This document shows, in pieces, positions 9,431-16,694 of a DNA stretch of 64,000 nt (positions within the stretch are counted from its first letter, which is position 1; every line of letters begins with the position of its first letter). Under the pieces are notes generated by a model. The model searched no databases and had not been told where the DNA came from. It was given only the letters and a program-made list of their open reading frames with translations. Location: assembly GCF_001513965.1 (NCBI RefSeq), contig NZ_KQ948019.1, positions 355,293-419,292 on the forward strand, read 5' to 3'. Both the position numbers and the translations under genes were made by a program. This stretch comes from Streptomyces cellostaticus (GTDB lineage: Bacteria > Actinomycetota > Actinomycetes > Streptomycetales > Streptomycetaceae).

Positions 9431-9818
9431 AGTCCACCACCGGACGCCCGACCGGGGAGCGTTCGTGCAACTCGTCGCAGCGCCGCTGGGTCAGGGACGG
9501 TGTGCCGCACCGGGGCACCGTCACTGGGAGCCAGGCTCAGCGCCCGCGCCGGCGAGGGAACGTTCAGGCCGGTCGGCAAGGTGTGACCCGGGTGGGGCCC
9601 GGGCGCTCAGTAGACAACGGCTCTCGGGATCCGCAGCCAGCGGGTCCCAGGTCGGCCCGAAGGGCGCCGGGCCCCCATCCGCCGCGGAGGAAGGTGCCGA
9701 AAAGCACGTTCTTACCCCACTCTTGTGGAATAGACACCACCGTACGAACGTGCACGGACGTCATCGCAGGCCGCGGCCACTAAGGTGGGACGCCTGCGTA
9801 CGACATGAAGGGGCAGCA
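9431..9818 (+). other. long structured leader or ncRNA candidate upstream of ppm1
   Basis: This stretch has no convincing gene. It contains a hairpin GACGGTG/CACCGTC (9496-9502 and 9516-9522), GC-rich inverted segments around CCCGGG, and a candidate promoter at its 5' end. One reading frame is open right through into ppm1, but its third-position GC is visibly lower than in the gene. A long 5' UTR or a separate small RNA is therefore more likely than an N-terminal extension. No known riboswitch consensus was recognised. Confidence 0.35.
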
Positions 9819-10613
9819 GTGAACGACGGCGACGGGACCCTCGCGGCCAAGGCCCAGGGGAGGCAGTTCGGTCCGCTCGGCACGGCCTTGGTGATCATTC
9901 CGACCTACAACGAGGCGGAGAACATCAAGACCATTGTCGGCCGGGTACGCAAGGCCGTCCCCGAGGCGCACGTACTGGTGGCGGACGACAACAGCCCGGA
10001 CGGCACCGGCAAGCTCGCCGACGAGCTGGCCGCCGAGGACGACCACGTCCAGGTACTGCACCGCAAGGGCAAGGAGGGCCTGGGCGCCGCCTATCTGGCG
10101 GGCTTCCGCTGGGGCCTGGAGCACGGCTACGGCGTGCTGGTCGAGATGGACGCCGACGGCTCCCACCAGCCCGAGGAGCTGCCCCGGCTGCTGACCGCCC
10201 TCAAGGGCGCCGACCTGGTGCTCGGCTCCCGCTGGGTGCCCGGCGGCCGGGTGGTCAACTGGCCCAAGTCCCGCGAGTTCATCTCCCGCGGCGGCAGTCT
10301 CTACTCCCGCCTCGCCCTCGACCTGCCGCTGCGCGACATCACCGGCGGCTACCGCGCCTTCCGCCGCGAGACCCTGGAGGGCCTCGGCCTGGGCGAGGTC
10401 TCCTCGCAGGGCTACTGCTTCCAGGTCGACCTGGCCCGCCGCGCGGTCAAGGCCGGCTACCACGTGGTGGAGGTCCCCATCACTTTCGTCGAGCGCGAAC
10501 TCGGCGACTCCAAGATGAGCAAGGACATCCTCGTCGAGGCGCTGTGGCGGGTCACCGCCTGGGGCGTCGGGGACCGCGTCGGCAAGCTCAAGGGCAAGGG
10601 CAAGCAGGCCTAG
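9819..10613 (+). CDS. ppm1: polyprenol monophosphomannose synthase
   Basis: This 264-residue GT2-family glycosyltransferase transfers mannose from GDP-mannose to polyprenyl phosphate, making the lipid-linked donor for protein O-mannosylation. The N-terminal Rossmann-like fold shows IIPTYNEAENI, ADDNSPDGTG and the DxD metal site in MDADGSHQPEE. The C-terminal part carries GYCFQVDLARRA. No transmembrane acyltransferase domain is fused, matching the stand-alone Streptomyces Ppm1. The GTG at 9819 is preceded by AAGGGG. It is followed by fxsA on the same strand. Confidence 0.92.
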   Translation: MNDGDGTLAAKAQGRQFGPLGTALVIIPTYNEAENIKTIVGRVRKAVPEAHVLVADDNSPDGTGKLADELAAEDDHVQVLHRKGKEGLGAAYLAGFRWGLEHGYGVLVEMDADGSHQPEELPRLLTALKGADLVLGSRWVPGGRVVNWPKSREFISRGGSLYSRLALDLPLRDITGGYRAFRRETLEGLGLGEVSSQGYCFQVDLARRAVKAGYHVVEVPITFVERELGDSKMSKDILVEALWRVTAWGVGDRVGKLKGKGKQA

Positions 10614-10694
10614 CCCTGCCCTAGCCCCGCTTCCACGGCCACGGCTGATCGCCCCCTTATCCCGCGCTGAGCCGCGTCCAGGCACACTGGGGGC

Positions 10695-11252
10695 ATGACG
10701 ACTGGCGCACCCACCTCTCCGTCCACCGCCCGGCCCCGGCGCTCCCCGCTGCGCAGGTATCTGCCGCTGGGGATCGCCGCGTGGCTGGTGCTGGAGATCT
10801 GGCTGCTGACCCAGGTCGCGGGCGCGGCGGGCGGCCTGAGCGTGTTCCTGCTCCTGGTGGCGGGCTTCGTCGCCGGCTCCGTGGTCATCAAGCGGGCGGG
10901 CCGCCGCGCCTTCCAGAATCTGAACGAGGCACTGCAACGAGGCGGCTCCCCGTCCGGGAACGGGGGCGGCGGCAACGGCCTGATGATGCTCGGCGGCCTG
11001 CTGCTGATCATCCCCGGCCTGATCTCCGACGTGGCGGGCCTCCTTCTGCTGCTCCCGCCGATCCAGAAGGCCGTGAGCCGCTCCGCGGAGAGCGCCCTGG
11101 ACAAGAGGCTGCGCCGGGCCGCCCCGGGCAGCTTCGGCGACGCCTTCCAGCAGGCCCGCATCCACCGCCCCGACGGGAAGGTCGTCCAGGGCGAGGTGAT
11201 CAGGGACGACAGCCCCGCGCCGGGGGAGCAGTGGCCGCCGTTGACTCGGTAG
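10695..11252 (+). CDS. fxsA: FxsA family membrane protein
   Basis: This 185-residue protein has the FxsA layout: hydrophobic segments at about residues 22-40 and 45-62, a cytoplasmic Gly-rich loop, then a long re-entrant hydrophobic block LLIIPGLISDVAGLLLLLPP and a polar tail. FxsA in enteric bacteria suppresses F exclusion of phage T7; its cellular role is unknown. It lies 81 bp downstream of ppm1 and ends at a strong bidirectional hairpin shared with rbpA. Confidence 0.88.
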   Translation: MTTGAPTSPSTARPRRSPLRRYLPLGIAAWLVLEIWLLTQVAGAAGGLSVFLLLVAGFVAGSVVIKRAGRRAFQNLNEALQRGGSPSGNGGGGNGLMMLGGLLLIIPGLISDVAGLLLLLPPIQKAVSRSAESALDKRLRRAAPGSFGDAFQQARIHRPDGKVVQGEVIRDDSPAPGEQWPPLTR

Positions 11253-11256
11253 GGGA

Positions 11257-11324
11257 AACCAGCCCGTCCGGCGTTCGAGGACGAGGCCTTTCGGGCCGAT
11301 GCGGGGGTCTGGGGCCGCCGCCCA
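11257..11324 (+). repeat. dispersed Streptomyces intergenic repeat (CAGCCCGTCCGGCG family)
   Basis: The segment after fxsA reads CAGCCCGTCCGGCGTTCGAG, then ACGAGGCC, then GCGGGGGTCTGGGG. I recognise this from memory as a repeat found downstream of many Streptomyces genes. It can fold into hairpins and may aid termination. A genome-wide search would confirm copy number. Confidence 0.6.
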
Positions 11325-11380
11325 GGGCCGGCCATCTTCCACAGACTCACACGCACACATCCACCCCCGAACACACGAAA

Positions 11381-11420
11381 CCGCGGGCGCCGTACGTCTA
11401 CTCACGTACGGCGCCCGCGG
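11381..11420. terminator. bidirectional terminator between fxsA and rbpA
   Basis: A perfect 17-bp inverted repeat (11381-11397 and 11404-11420) with a 6-nt loop separates two convergent genes. It is among the strongest hairpins in the window. Confidence 0.85.
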
Positions 11421-11461
11421 TTGTCAACGTGCGCTGTATCTCCGGCCCAGCCCCGCAGGGA

Positions 11462-11836
11462 CTACGCGGACTTGCGGCTGTCCCTGGGGTGAACCGCGAT
11501 GTTCATCGCCCCAGAGCGCAGAACCGCCAGGCGCTCCTCGAGGACCTCTTCGAGCTCCTCACGGGTGCGCCGCTCCATCAGCATGTCCCAATGGGTACGC
11601 GCGGGCTTGGCCTTCTTCTCTTCAGGGCCGTCGCCGTCCACCAGGAGTGCCGGGGCCCCACAGACCTTGCACTCCCACTCCGGCGGGATCTCCGCCTCGA
11701 CCGAGAAGGGCATCTCGAAGCGGTGCCCCTTCTCACATGCGTACTCCACGGCCTGGCGCGGAGCCAGGTCGATGCCGCGGTCCGTCTCGTAGCTGGTCAC
11801 TACGAGGCGCGTACCGCGAAGAGCTCGCTCACTCAT
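11462..11836 (-). CDS. rbpA: RNA polymerase-binding protein RbpA
   Basis: This 124-residue protein matches actinobacterial RbpA, which binds RNA polymerase holoenzyme and stabilises open complexes of SigA/HrdB-type sigma factors. The N-terminal tail is followed by the core domain with zinc ligands in YACEKGHRF and CKVCG (C, H, C, C as in the Streptomyces form). A basic linker (EEKKAKPARTHWDMLMERR) and the sigma-interacting helix EELEEVLEERLAVLR follow. GGGAGG precedes the ATG. A SigR-type promoter lies about 60 bp upstream, consistent with induction by disulfide stress. Confidence 0.97.
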   Translation of the reverse strand: MSERALRGTRLVVTSYETDRGIDLAPRQAVEYACEKGHRFEMPFSVEAEIPPEWECKVCGAPALLVDGDGPEEKKAKPARTHWDMLMERRTREELEEVLEERLAVLRSGAMNIAVHPRDSRKSA

Positions 11837-11897
11837 GAATCGTGCCTCCCGGGCTTGTCGCCCACAGGACAGGTGTCGCTGTCGTCGTCATCCGGTC

Positions 11898-11923
11898 AAC
11901 GTCCGGTCGGCGGTAAAGATTCC
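11898..11923 (-). promoter_or_regulatory. SigR-dependent promoter of rbpA
   Basis: On the minus strand GGAAT (11923-11919), an 18-bp spacer and GTTG (11900-11897) match the SigR consensus GGAAT-N18-GTT exactly. RbpA is a known SigR target in S. coelicolor, which supports the site. Confidence 0.85.
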
Positions 11924-12103
11924 CGTTCCGAGTCCCGTTCCGGGTCATGCGTCGCCGTCGTAGCCGCCCCTTGTTCTACCCACAGGCGCCCGGTTTGTCA
12001 CATCTGCTAGCAGATGTCACCCAGCGTTTCGGCATCTTTGACGCGCAGTAACGGTCCGCCTGGCAGGCCAAACGCGTACACTACCGCCCTTTCGCTCTGA
12101 GTG

Positions 12104-13450
12104 CTAAATCCTGTCCGGAACCGGGTTGCCCGCCTCGCTGATCGCCCGCCGCACCGGAACCCGGGCGAGCAGGACGAAGCCGATGACGAAGAAGGCCACC
12201 AGCGAGATGATCGCGGAGCGGTAGCTCCCGGTCAGCTGGTAGGTCACTCCGAACAGCAGCGGGCCGAGCCAGCTCATCCCGCGGTCGCTCATCTCGTACG
12301 CGGAGAAGTACTCGGCCTCCTTGCCCGGCGGCACCAGATGCGAGAACAGCGACCGGGACAGGGCCTGACTGCCGCCGAGGACCAGTCCGATCCCGGAGGC
12401 CAGCACGAAGAACCACACCGGCGCCCCGGCGGGCAGGAAGTACCCGGCGCCCAGCGTGACCGTCCAGGCCACCAGCGAGCCGAGGATCGTCCGCTTCGCC
12501 CCGTAGGTGCGGGCCAGCCGCCCCATGCTCAGGGCACCCACCACGGCCAGCACCTGCACCAGCAGCACCGCCCCGATGAGCGTCGACTGGCTGAGGCCCA
12601 GTTCCTCGGAGCCGTAGACCGAGGCCTGGGTGATCACCGTCTGGATGCCGTCGTTGTAGACGAGGTACGCCAGCAGGAAGGCGAGCGTCAGCGGATGGCG
12701 GCGCATGTCCCGGACGGTCGCCGCGAGCTGTCGCAGCCCGTTCGAAGTGGCGCGCTCCACGCGCGCGTGCCGGTCACGCAGCTGCCGCAGCGGCACCAGC
12801 GTGAAGGCGCCCCACCACAGTCCGGCCGAGGCCAGGCAGACGCGGACCGCGGCCGTCTCGGAGAGGCCGAAGGAGTCGTGCGCCGAGTACAGGACGAGGT
12901 TGGCCACGAGCACCAGGGAGCCCGCCGCGTAGCCGAAGGCCCAGCCCCGGGAGGAGATCGCGTCGCGCTGATCGGGCGGGGCGATCTGCGGCAGGTAGGA
13001 GTTGTAGAGCATCATCCCGACCGACTGCGCCGCGTTGGCCACGACGAGGAGCACCCCGCCGAGCAGGTAACGGTCGCCGTCCAGGAAGAACATGCCCGTC
13101 GTCGCGGCCGCCCCGGTGTACGCCGCCGCCCCGAGCAGCGGCTTCTTGCGGCCCGTGCGGTCGGCCGCGCTGCCCACCAGGGGCATGACGACGACCGCCA
13201 GGATCACCGACAGGGACACCGAGTAGGCGAAGAAGGAGCCCGCCCGCACCGGGATGCCCAGCGGATGCACATAGCCGTCGGCGTCCGCCGCCTTCTCGGC
13301 GACCGAGGTGAGGTACGGGCCGAGGAACACGGTCAGGACGCTCGTCGAATAGACCGAGCACGCCCAGTCGTAGAAGTACCAGCCGCGCTGTTCGCGCCGC
13401 AGTCCGGCGGCCTCGTCGGCCGCCTGTGCCCGCACGGTGTCGGTGCCCAC
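12104..13450 (-). CDS. MFS transporter, UMF1/Atg22-like
   Basis: This 448-residue protein has twelve predicted hydrophobic helices. The N-terminal motif GWYFYDWACSVYSTSVLT is typical of the UMF1 (Atg22-like) family of the major facilitator superfamily. The loop between helices 2 and 3 carries GSAADRTGRKKP, a match to the MFS signature. Substrates of bacterial members are unknown; yeast Atg22 exports amino acids from the vacuole. It lies 60 bp downstream of the GDPD gene on the same strand and may be in one transcript with it. The start is at 13450. Confidence 0.88.
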   Translation of the reverse strand: MGTDTVRAQAADEAAGLRREQRGWYFYDWACSVYSTSVLTVFLGPYLTSVAEKAADADGYVHPLGIPVRAGSFFAYSVSLSVILAVVVMPLVGSAADRTGRKKPLLGAAAYTGAAATTGMFFLDGDRYLLGGVLLVVANAAQSVGMMLYNSYLPQIAPPDQRDAISSRGWAFGYAAGSLVLVANLVLYSAHDSFGLSETAAVRVCLASAGLWWGAFTLVPLRQLRDRHARVERATSNGLRQLAATVRDMRRHPLTLAFLLAYLVYNDGIQTVITQASVYGSEELGLSQSTLIGAVLLVQVLAVVGALSMGRLARTYGAKRTILGSLVAWTVTLGAGYFLPAGAPVWFFVLASGIGLVLGGSQALSRSLFSHLVPPGKEAEYFSAYEMSDRGMSWLGPLLFGVTYQLTGSYRSAIISLVAFFVIGFVLLARVPVRRAISEAGNPVPDRI

Positions 13451-13510
13451 CCGTGCCCTCGCTTCCCCGCTGAAGTGCCGTGCGAAGGCGCGGTCCGGGT
13501 GGTCCGGGTG

Positions 13511-14278
13511 TCAGACCCAGACGCCGCGGTCCTCCATGACCTTGCGCAACATGTCGATGTGATCGGTCATGATGCCATCGACGCCCAGGTCCAGGAGCCG
13601 GTGCATCCGCTCCGGTTCGTTGATGGTCCACACGTGCACCTGCAGCCCGAGCGCGTGGGCGGCCCGCACGAAGCGGTGGTCGACCACCGGGACGCCCGAC
13701 TGGGCCTCGGGCACCTGCGCGGCGACGGCGGACCGGCGCACCGCGGCCGGCAGCCCCCAGGAGCGCAGCCGCAGGTTGAGCACCCCGCGCGTGCCGAAGG
13801 AGGTGGCCAGCCGCGGCCCGGCCAGCCGCTGGGCCCGCAGCACCCGCGCCTCGGAGAAGGAGCCCACGCAGACCCGGTCCCAGGCCTCCGTCCGCTCGAT
13901 CAGCTCCAGCAGCGGCCGCAGGGCCGGCTCCGCCTTGACGTCCACGTTCCAGCGGACCTCTGGGAAGGTCTCCAGCAGTTCCTCGAAGAGGGGGACCGGT
14001 TCCTGCCCTCCCACGCGCGCGTGCCGTACGTCCTCCCACGGCAGGTCGGCGATGCGGCCGGCCCCGTCGGTGACCCGGTCCAGCGTCGAGTCGTGGAAGG
14101 CGACGAGCCTGCCGTCCGCCGTCGCGTGCACATCGGTCTCGATGTACCGGTAGCCCAGCTCTACCGCGCGCCGGAACTGCGCCGCTGTGTTCTCCAGCCC
14201 GTCCGCCGCCCCGCCGCGGTGGGCGAAGGCGATGGGGCCGGGATGATCGAGATAGGGGTGGCGTATCGCGGTGGTCAC
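13511..14278 (-). CDS. glycerophosphodiester phosphodiesterase, cytoplasmic type
   Basis: This 255-residue GDPD barrel hydrolyses glycerophosphodiesters to glycerol-3-phosphate and an alcohol. The catalytic pattern FAHRGG is followed by GLENTAAQF (E and N of HRG/EN), then YIETDVHATADGRLVAFHD, which provides the metal ligands and second histidine. No signal peptide is present. The GTG start at 14278 overlaps the stop of the upstream YczE-like gene by 4 bp (GTGA), indicating translational coupling. Glycerol-3-phosphate links it loosely to the glpFK genes in the window. Confidence 0.92.
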   Translation of the reverse strand: MTTAIRHPYLDHPGPIAFAHRGGAADGLENTAAQFRRAVELGYRYIETDVHATADGRLVAFHDSTLDRVTDGAGRIADLPWEDVRHARVGGQEPVPLFEELLETFPEVRWNVDVKAEPALRPLLELIERTEAWDRVCVGSFSEARVLRAQRLAGPRLATSFGTRGVLNLRLRSWGLPAAVRRSAVAAQVPEAQSGVPVVDHRFVRAAHALGLQVHVWTINEPERMHRLLDLGVDGIMTDHIDMLRKVMEDRGVWV

Positions 14279-14928
14279 GGACGCAGTATGGCCCCTTCCG
14301 GTTGCCCGGTGGCAACGACCGTGCTGCGCTCCGGTGCCGGAGGGGCGGCGAACACGCGCAGGAAGAACTGGGCGAGCGGGCCGATGGACAGCGCGTAGAG
14401 CACGGTGCCGACGCCGACGGTGCCGCCGAGGGCGAAGCCGGTCGCGACGACGGTGACCTCGACGGCGGTGCGGATCAGCCGGATCGAGCGGCCCGTGCGC
14501 CGGTGCAGCCCGGTCATCAGGCCGTCGCGCGGGCCCGGCCCGAAGTCGGCGGAGATGTAGAGGCCGGTCGCCACGCCGTTGAGCACGACGCCCGCGACGA
14601 GAAGGGAAGCCCGGACCGCCAGGGAGTGCGCCTCCGGGACCGCGGCCAGCGTGGCGTCCATCACGAAGCCGATCACCAGGACATTGGAGACGGTGCCGAG
14701 CCCCGGGCGCTGCCGCAGCGGGATCCACAGCAGCAGGACGGCCGCCCCCACCAGGGTCAGCGCCAGACCCATGCTGAGCCCGGTGAGTTCGGCGAGACCC
14801 TGGTGCAGCACGTTCCAGGGCTCGAGCCCGAGATCCGCCCTCACGATGAGAGCGGCACTCGCGCCGTACAGCGCAAGACCGGCATACAGCTGGAACAGAC
14901 GGCGTCCGAGCCGACTGTGAGTGGACAC
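14275..14928 (-). CDS. YczE/YitT-type integral membrane protein
   Basis: This 217-residue protein has about five hydrophobic helices. Conserved elements are RADLGLEPWNVLHQGL and a second similar element SADFGPGPRDGL, the internal duplication typical of YczE-like membrane proteins. The GTG at 14928 follows GGGGGG with good spacing. It is divergent from a MocR-type regulator over 101 bp; MocR genes paired with YczE-like proteins are a recurrent arrangement in actinobacteria, so regulation by that neighbour is likely. Its transport or signalling role is unknown. Confidence 0.85.
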   Translation of the reverse strand: MSTHSRLGRRLFQLYAGLALYGASAALIVRADLGLEPWNVLHQGLAELTGLSMGLALTLVGAAVLLLWIPLRQRPGLGTVSNVLVIGFVMDATLAAVPEAHSLAVRASLLVAGVVLNGVATGLYISADFGPGPRDGLMTGLHRRTGRSIRLIRTAVEVTVVATGFALGGTVGVGTVLYALSIGPLAQFFLRVFAAPPAPERSTVVATGQPEGAILRP

Positions 14929-14982
14929 GACATACCCCCCTGGGTGGTGGCGGTGGCCTGATGCATGACACTCTGTGGCTTG

Positions 14983-14998
14983 GGATGGAAACCCATCC
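14983..14998. promoter_or_regulatory. palindrome between the YczE and MocR genes
   Basis: GGATGG-AAAC-CCATCC is a perfect 6-bp inverted repeat in the 101-bp divergent intergenic region, 31 bp before the MocR ATG and 54 bp before the yczE GTG. It is the best candidate operator for the MocR protein. Confidence 0.5.
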
Positions 14999-15029
14999 AT
15001 GGCCAATTCGGGGAAGGTGGACTGATCTC

Positions 15030-16538
15030 ATGGCGCAGTGGACCTCAGCGGTGGGAGCCGCCCAGCTCGCCCGGCTCCTCAACTCCCAGCAGGACCGCCC
15101 GGCCGGCCCCGGCACGCGCCGTCCGCCCGCCTACCGCGCCCTCGCCGACGGCATCCGGCTACTGGTGCTCGAAGGGCGCGTCCCCGTGGCGGCCCGCCTT
15201 CCCGCCGAGCGCGAACTCGCCCTCGCCCTCTCGGTCAGCCGCACCACGGTCGCCGCCTCCTACGAGGCGCTGCGCACCGAGGGCTTCCTGGAGTCCCGGC
15301 GCGGCGCGGGCAGCTGGACCGCCGTGCCGGCGGGCAACCCGCTTCCCGCGCGGGGCCTGGAACCCCTGCCCCCGGAGGCCCTCGGCTCGGTCATCGACCT
15401 GGGCTGTGCCTCGCTCCCGGCTCCCGAGCCGTGGCTCACCCGTGCGGTCCAGGGCGCGCTGGAGGAACTGCCCCCTTACGCCCACACGCACGGCGACTAC
15501 CCGGCCGGACTGCCGGCCCTGCGCTCGATGATCGCCGAGCGCTACACCGCGCGCGGGATCCCCACCATGCCCGAGCAGATCATGGTGACGACCGGGGCGA
15601 TGGGCGCCATCGACGCGATCTGTCACCTCTTCGCGGGCCGCGGCGAACGCATCGCCGTCGAGTCGCCGTCCTACGCCAACATCCTCCAGCTGATGCGGGA
15701 GGCGGGCGCGCGGCTCGTGCCGGTCGCGATGGCCGAGGGGCTGACCGGCTGGGACCTGGACCGCTGGCGCCAGGTCCTGCGCGAGGCCGCGCCCCGGCTC
15801 GCCTACGTCGTCGCCGACTTCCACAACCCGACCGGCGCGCTCGCCGACGAGGACCAGCGGCGCCGGCTGGTGGATGCGGCCCGCTCGGCCGGGACCGTCC
15901 TCGTCGCCGACGAGACGATGAGCGAGTTGTGGCTCGACGACGGGTTCAAGGGCGGCGGGATGCCGCGTCCGGTCTGCGGCTTCGACCCGGCCGGCTCGAC
16001 CGTCATCACGGTCGGCTCGGCGAGCAAGGCGTTCTGGGCCGGCATGCGGATCGGCTGGGTGCGGGCGGCACCGGACGTGATCCGCAGCCTGGTCGCTGCG
16101 CGTGCGTACGCCGACCTGGGCACCCCCGTTCTGGAGCAGCTGGCCGTGAACTGGCTGTTCAGCACGGGGGGTTGGGAGCAGGCCGTGGACGTGCGCCGCG
16201 TTCAGGCCCGGGAGAACCGGGATGCCTTGGTGGCCGCGGTGCGCCGCGAACTGCCCGACTGGGAGTTCGAGATCCCCCAGGGTGGTCTGACCCTGTGGGT
16301 CCGCGCCGGCGGCCTTTCGGGATCGAGGCTGGCCGAGGCGGGGGAGCGGGTCGGTGTCCGCGTCCCCTCGGGCCCCCGCTTCGGCGTGGACGGCGCCTTC
16401 GAGGGCTACGTACGCCTCCCGTTCACGGTCGGGGGAGCGGTGGCGGAGGAGGCGGCGGCGCGGCTGGCGGCGGCGGCGCGGCTGGTGGAGACCGGGGCGA
16501 CGGGGGGCACGGAGCCGCCGCGCACGTTCGTGGCGTAG
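15030..16538 (+). CDS. MocR-type regulator (GntR HTH plus aminotransferase fold)
   Basis: This 502-residue fusion has a GntR winged helix at about residues 28-95 (RLPAERELALALSVSRTTVAASYEALRTEG). A class-I aminotransferase domain follows, with FHNPTGA and a PLP-lysine context GSASKAFWAGMRIGW. MocR proteins use bound PLP as an effector-sensing cofactor and usually activate a neighbouring transport or metabolism gene; the divergent yczE-like gene is the obvious target. The ATG at 15030 is chosen because it begins at the family N-terminus and follows GGTGGA. An upstream in-frame ATG at 14961 would overlap the operator palindrome. Confidence 0.9.
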   Translation: MAQWTSAVGAAQLARLLNSQQDRPAGPGTRRPPAYRALADGIRLLVLEGRVPVAARLPAERELALALSVSRTTVAASYEALRTEGFLESRRGAGSWTAVPAGNPLPARGLEPLPPEALGSVIDLGCASLPAPEPWLTRAVQGALEELPPYAHTHGDYPAGLPALRSMIAERYTARGIPTMPEQIMVTTGAMGAIDAICHLFAGRGERIAVESPSYANILQLMREAGARLVPVAMAEGLTGWDLDRWRQVLREAAPRLAYVVADFHNPTGALADEDQRRRLVDAARSAGTVLVADETMSELWLDDGFKGGGMPRPVCGFDPAGSTVITVGSASKAFWAGMRIGWVRAAPDVIRSLVAARAYADLGTPVLEQLAVNWLFSTGGWEQAVDVRRVQARENRDALVAAVRRELPDWEFEIPQGGLTLWVRAGGLSGSRLAEAGERVGVRVPSGPRFGVDGAFEGYVRLPFTVGGAVAEEAAARLAAAARLVETGATGGTEPPRTFVA

Positions 16539-16564
16539 CCGCGCCGGCTGCCGTCTGTCCTTCG

Positions 16565-16640
16565 GGTGCGGGTGCGGGTGCGGGTGCGTGGGGGCTGGTC
16601 GCGCAGTTCCCTGCGCCCCTTCAGGGCGCTCGCAGCGGCG
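16565..16640 (+). repeat. GGGTGC microsatellite and dispersed GGCTGGTCGCGC repeat (copy 1)
   Basis: Four tandem copies of a GGGTGC hexamer (from 16565) run into GGGCTGGTCGCGCAGTTCC and TGCGCCCCTTCAGGGCGC. The latter is a member of a dispersed Streptomyces intergenic repeat with a terminal hairpin. Related copies lie at 29679-29740 and 31404-31463. It separates two convergent genes and may help terminate them. Confidence 0.55.
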
Positions 16641-16694
16641 CCCCGCAAGCGCGGGCAAGCGAAATTCCCCCGCTCATCCCCAGCCGACGGCCGC

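Noticed and set aside
9465..9818. N-terminal extension of Ppm1 from a GTG with GGGGAG upstream
   Set aside because: The extension is Arg/Gly/Ala-rich with lower third-position GC than the gene, while the GTG at 9819 has its own ribosome site and begins at the family N-terminus.
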